NCBI RefSeq assembly: GCF_000787775.1
Contig: NZ_BBPM01000029.1
Coordinates: 4,304-68,303, forward strand
Origin: Streptacidiphilus carbonis
GTDB lineage: Bacteria > Actinomycetota > Actinomycetes > Streptomycetales > Streptomycetaceae
Length of the DNA stretch: 64,000 bases
Reading direction: 5' to 3'
In this document: positions 61,755-64,000 of the stretch, one piece after another
Numbering within the stretch: position 1 is the first letter of the stretch
How the letters are laid out: every line of letters starts with the position of its first letter
Made by a program: the position numbers and the translations under genes
Notes under the pieces: model-generated
What the model was told of the DNA's origin: nothing
The model's database searches: none
Seen by the model: only the letters and a program-made list of their open reading frames with translations

Positions 61755-61854
61755 CTGAAACGTTCTTTCCGACTGTCTGCAACAGCCTGCTCCTCTGCCA
61801 TTAAGCTGTCCAACAGAGGCTGATGATCCCTTTGAGCACTGCGGGTGATGAATC

Positions 61855-62733
61855 ATGGAACTGCGGCAGCTCGAGTACTTCGTGGCCGTCGCCGAGGAGC
61901 GCCACTTCACCCGGGCGGCCAAGCGCCTGCAGGTGGCGCAGTCCGGACTCTCGGCCTCGATCCGCACGCTGGAACGGGAGTTGGGCGCCGCCCTGTTCCT
62001 CCGCAGCACGCGCTCGGTCGAGGTGACCCCGGCCGGACAGGCCCTGCTGGTCGAGGCCAGGCGGGCCCTCTCGGCCACCCATGCCGCCAAGGACGCGGTC
62101 GCCGCCGTGCAGGGGCTGCTCCGCGGCAGCCTCACCGTGGGCTCGCTGCAGTGCCTGCACGTGGTCCACCTGCCGGCCGTGCTGGCCAGGTTCAGCGCCG
62201 CCTACCCGGGGCTGGAGATCCGGCTGCGGCAGGGCGGATCCAACGAGCTGACCGAGGAGGTCCGCTCCGGCCGGCTGGACCTGGCCTTCGTCTCCCGTCC
62301 GGCCGGGAGCACCGATGGGGTGCTGGTGGAGCCGCTGGCCGACGAGCCGCTGGTACTGGCCTGCGGCCCGGGCCATCGGCTGGCCGCGCGTACCGAGGTC
62401 GGGCTGACCGAGCTGCCGCAGGAGCAGTTCGTCGACTTCCATCAGGACTGGGGCACCCGGGACCTGGTGGACCAGGTGCTCGGCGCGGCCGGGGTGGCCC
62501 GCCGGGTGGCGCTCGAAGTGACCGATGTGCACTCGCTGCTGGACCTGGTCGCCTTCGGCCTGGGGGTGGCCCTGGTGCCGCAGTCCTTCGCCGCCAAGAC
62601 CGACCAGGTGCGCTTTGTCGCGCTGTCCGGCCGACTGCCGTCGTGGCAGACCGTAAGCGTCACCGGCGACCCGGTCAGCCCCGCCGCGGCGGCGCTGCTG
62701 CGGGAGATCCGGCACGGCCGCGGCGCCCGCTGA
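61855..62733 (+). CDS. LysR family transcriptional regulator
   Basis: This 292-residue regulator has an N-terminal winged HTH (about 1-60: MELRQLEYFVAVAEERHFTRAA and VAQSGLSASIRTLERELG) and a C-terminal co-inducer-binding domain (about 90-290: GSLTVGSLQCLHVVHLPAVL, LDLAFVSRPAG, LVLACGPGHRLA). It is divergent from the aldo/keto reductase gene 150 bases away, which suggests that it regulates this gene and itself in response to a small molecule. The ATG has little ribosome-binding site (GGGTGATGAATC). The stop lies inside a hairpin. Confidence 0.93.
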   Translation: MELRQLEYFVAVAEERHFTRAAKRLQVAQSGLSASIRTLERELGAALFLRSTRSVEVTPAGQALLVEARRALSATHAAKDAVAAVQGLLRGSLTVGSLQCLHVVHLPAVLARFSAAYPGLEIRLRQGGSNELTEEVRSGRLDLAFVSRPAGSTDGVLVEPLADEPLVLACGPGHRLAARTEVGLTELPQEQFVDFHQDWGTRDLVDQVLGAAGVARRVALEVTDVHSLLDLVAFGLGVALVPQSFAAKTDQVRFVALSGRLPSWQTVSVTGDPVSPAAAALLREIRHGRGAR

Positions 62734-62752
62734 GACCGGCTCAGCGGGCGCC
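62722..62752. terminator. Hairpin overlapping the LysR stop codon
   Basis: GGCGCCCGCTGA (62722-62733) pairs with 62741-62752 around a 7-base loop (GACCGGC). The TGA stop is part of the stem. It separates the LysR gene from the convergent AbfB gene. Confidence 0.85.
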
Positions 62753-62755
62753 TGT

Positions 62756-62776
62756 GGGGGTGGGGGTGGGTGGGGG
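62756..62776 (+). other. G-quadruplex-forming tract
   Basis: Four guanine runs of 5, 5, 3 and 5 bases are separated by single T residues, just after the LysR terminator hairpin. This is a textbook parallel G4 motif with single-base loops on the plus strand. It lies between convergent genes, so it may add to termination. Confidence 0.65.
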
Positions 62777-62805
62777 TGTGCGAGCGGGCTACCGGTGCGG
62801 GCCGG

Positions 62806-64000
62806 TCAGGGGGCGATGTTCCACTGCTGGCAGCCGTTGTCCAGCTGCTGCCACTGCCGGACCACGACGCCGTTGGCGGTCCCGCAGTTGGTCACGTCCA
62901 GGACCATGCCGTTGCCGACGTTGGAGATGGTGTAGTGGCTGCCGACCGCGGTGACGTTCCACTCCTGGCAGAGGTTGCCGAGCGAGGCCCAGAGGTCGAT
63001 CGATGTCCCGTTGGACGACCCGCAGTTGACCGAGTCCAGGGTCGTGCCGCTGTTGACGTTGGTGATGGTGTAGCGGTTGCTGCCGAGGCTGGTGAACTTC
63101 CACTGCTGGCAGGTGTTGCCCAGCGACGCCCACTGGTCGATCGAAGTACCGTTGGCGGTACCGCAGTTGACGGCGTCGAGGACCTTGCCGCTGTTGGTGT
63201 TGGTCAGCCGGTAGGCGGTCCCGGCGACCGGGAAGCTCGCGGTCGGGCTGGTGTAGCCGACCGAGACGATGTTGGCCTGGACCGCGTTGTCGGCCGCGTC
63301 GGTCGGGTAGCCGGAGGTCATCACGCCTTCGAAGAAGGAGCCGTCGGACCCGTTGCTGTCGTCGCCGCCGGTGCCGAGGACGATGGCGCCCTCCTGGCTC
63401 ATCGGCGTGTACCCGCCGGTGTTGGGCAGTGCGCCGTTGTACCAGGTGGTGAGTGATCCGGACTGGGCGTTGCCGCCCTTGATGGCGTAGGTGGTGGTGC
63501 CGTTGTTCTTCAGCAGGGCGGTGACGAAGGCGCTGGAGTTGCCCTTGTTGGCGGTGTCGGAGCCGTTGCCCCCGGCGAAGAGGCCGTTCTCCAGGTCGGC
63601 CTGGACCCAGGGGCCGGAGCCGCTGCAGGGCGAGAACCAGCACTCGGTGCCGAAGTTGATGGCGTCCATGTGGCCGTTGCCGGTGTCGTCACTGGAGGTC
63701 TCGGCGTTGCCGTAGTCGAAGCAGCACCGCGCGTTGACGTGGGTGCCGCTGGTCACCATGTAGGCGCCCTGGGCGGTGCTGCCGGTGGGGACGCCGCTGG
63801 TGCTGTTGTCGCGGTAGCCGACCCCGGCCGACACGAAGACCCCGTACACCGAGTGCCCGCCGACGGTCACCGGCAGCGCGTTGGCGATGGCGCCGACGTC
63901 CGCGCCGCCGTTGCCTCCGGCCCCCTCGACGGTGAGGTTGTTGTGCTTCGAGGTCTGGTCGTAGATCTCGGTGATGGTGCAGGTGGCGCCGGAGCAGAAG
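62806..64000 (-). CDS. Secreted alpha-L-arabinofuranosidase B (AbfB catalytic) with ricin-type lectin domain (5' end outside window)
   Basis: The frame is open to the window edge, so the start and signal peptide lie beyond 64000. The visible part reads as the GH54-type AbfB catalytic domain, with TEIYDQTSKHNNLTV, GAGGNGGADVGAIANALP, GYRDNSTSGVPTG, CCFDYGNAETSS, CWFSPCSGSGPWVQADLENG in two parts and MSQEGAIVLGTGGDDSNGS. Many Cys pairs suit a secreted enzyme. The last 130 residues form a CBM13/ricin-B lectin domain with three repeats of the NCG-NGT-QWASLGN-CQQW type. It removes arabinose side chains from arabinoxylan or arabinan. It is convergent with the LysR gene. Confidence 0.92.
   Translation of the reverse strand, partial: FCSGATCTITEIYDQTSKHNNLTVEGAGGNGGADVGAIANALPVTVGGHSVYGVFVSAGVGYRDNSTSGVPTGSTAQGAYMVTSGTHVNARCCFDYGNAETSSDDTGNGHMDAINFGTECWFSPCSGSGPWVQADLENGLFAGGNGSDTANKGNSSAFVTALLKNNGTTTYAIKGGNAQSGSLTTWYNGALPNTGGYTPMSQEGAIVLGTGGDDSNGSDGSFFEGVMTSGYPTDAADNAVQANIVSVGYTSPTASFPVAGTAYRLTNTNSGKVLDAVNCGTANGTSIDQWASLGNTCQQWKFTSLGSNRYTITNVNSGTTLDSVNCGSSNGTSIDLWASLGNLCQEWNVTAVGSHYTISNVGNGMVLDVTNCGTANGVVVRQWQQLDNGCQQWNIAP

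Overview
The window is very GC-rich, with strong G/C bias at third codon positions, GTG and TTG starts, and ATGA-type overlaps. It carries an F420-NADP reductase, a GlnA2-type glutamine synthetase with glnE, and large secreted polysaccharide hydrolases. It is a chromosomal segment of a streptomycete-type actinobacterium (Streptomyces, Kitasatospora or Streptacidiphilus). From memory, the gene order map, npdG, panB, nadE, glnA2, glnE, pulA resembles the Streptomyces coelicolor core around SCO2226-SCO2257; I could not check this. There are no rRNA or tRNA genes, no CRISPR array and no convincing prophage or transposon.

Layout. 1-5.3 kb: a truncated membrane protein, an L7/L12-like protein, prfC, and an ALDH-ADH operon behind a palindromic operator. 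5.4-10 kb: a multidomain MEDS-STAS-MEDS-HATPase protein divergent from a TetR gene, then a PYROXD2-like flavoprotein. 10.1-13.2 kb: a lipoprotein, an orphan prim-pol protein, map and small proteins. 13.3-18.2 kb: a five-gene operon DUF4129 / membrane / MoxR / DUF58 / membrane. 18.2-27.4 kb: npdG, an M50 peptidase, panB, an MFS pump with its TetR repressor, a membrane EEP hydrolase and nadE. 27.6-41.3 kb: an SPFH protein, an NlpC/P60 hydrolase, glnA2, Uma2, YCII, a methyltransferase, a DUF1089 protein, a secreted protein, an acyltransferase, glnE and a PAP2 protein. 41.6-50.9 kb: a two-enzyme amylase-pullulanase, then a GT39/GT2-GtrA pair. 51-64 kb: an MFS transporter, SatP-type carrier, P450, MBL hydrolase, TPR protein, RlmG-like methyltransferase, Fpg/Nei glycosylase, enoyl-CoA isomerase, aldo/keto reductase with divergent LysR, and a truncated arabinofuranosidase.

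How genes work together. glnA2 and glnE belong to nitrogen metabolism, nadE and panB to NAD and CoA supply. The MoxR/DUF58/DUF4129 set probably forms an envelope-associated chaperone system. PulA and AbfB degrade external polysaccharides. Several transporters and catabolic genes have adjacent regulators with visible operators.

The most notable non-coding signal is a family of roughly 90-125 bp composite inverted repeats. Its three intact copies all lie between convergent genes. Perfect 12-20 bp hairpins end many other transcription units. No unmistakably new system is present. The best leads are the repeat family, the degenerate-ATPase MEDS protein, the three-unit repeat upstream of nadE, and the palindromic operators at the ALDH, MFS and MEDS/TetR promoters.
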